Shown: positions 63,983 through 64,000 of the stretch, piece by piece
How positions within the stretch are numbered: the stretch's first letter is position 1
How the letters are laid out: each line of letters begins with the position of its first letter
Source: Apostichopus japonicus
Taxonomy: Eukaryota > Echinodermata > Holothuroidea > Aspidochirotida > Stichopodidae
Length of the DNA: 64,000 nucleotides
NCBI RefSeq assembly: GCF_037975245.1
Contig: NC_092565.1
Location: 18,455,999 to 18,519,998, forward strand
Direction: 5' to 3'
Translations under genes and position numbers: made by a program
Notes under the pieces: model-generated
Told to the model about the DNA's origin: nothing
Seen by the model: only the letters and a program-made list of their open reading frames with translations
Database searches by the model: none

Positions 63983-64000
63983 GATTTATGTTGTCCATTT

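Overview
The window is animal nuclear DNA. Coding sequence is split into short exons with GT..AG introns, and the rest is AT-rich, full of microsatellites, homopolymer G/C runs and decayed transposable elements. The families recognised (Nkx6 homeobox, PACRGL, tRNA-derived SINEs, non-LTR retrotransposon remnants, many hAT-like miniature elements) fit a bilaterian. A marine invertebrate, perhaps an echinoderm, is my best guess, but nothing here proves the phylum.

Four gene models can be supported exon by exon. (1) + strand, 1768-4165: the last two coding exons of an Nkx6-type homeobox gene; its first exon lies left of the window. (2) + strand, 30380-34273: a complete 4-exon, 308-residue calcineurin-like metallophosphoesterase with all the metal-binding motifs. 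(3) - strand, 52661-39653: a complete 7-coding-exon PACRG-like (PACRGL) gene of 230 residues. (4) - strand, 63732-61214: the last three coding exons of a gene that runs off the right edge; its protein looks like a Ras-association/ubiquitin-like fold followed by a basic tail, and I cannot name it. All exon phases in models 1-4 join without a frame break.

Layout: 459-1470 is a 1-kb GATA/GACA array inside the Nkx6 intron. 4166-30379 is a 26-kb gene-free stretch holding a SINE, tRNA-like sequences, two non-LTR retrotransposon remnants, hAT-like elements, a 236-bp tandem duplication and simple repeats. 30380-34273 is the phosphoesterase. 34274-39652 is intergenic. 39653-52661 is PACRGL, whose introns carry a Kolobok-like TTAA element, a 785-bp element with terminally iterated CGCCCAAC motifs, hammerhead-like repeats and a striking tandem array of inverted CCACATAAGGACT motifs. 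52679-61213 is a transposon-rich intergenic region with a perfect 20-bp hairpin and several members of two miniature-element families. 61214-64000 is the right-hand gene, with a SINE in its intron.

The genes do not form a functional cluster as in bacteria. They are a transcription factor, a probable phosphoesterase, a cilium/microtubule-associated protein family member and a probable small-GTPase-binding protein, and share no evident pathway. The most unusual material is in the repeats: nested insertions that can be read against intact paralogous sites, hammerhead-core-like motifs, the hairpin array in a PACRGL intron, a triplicated splice donor in the phosphoesterase, and a marked excess of TGACGTCA palindromes.
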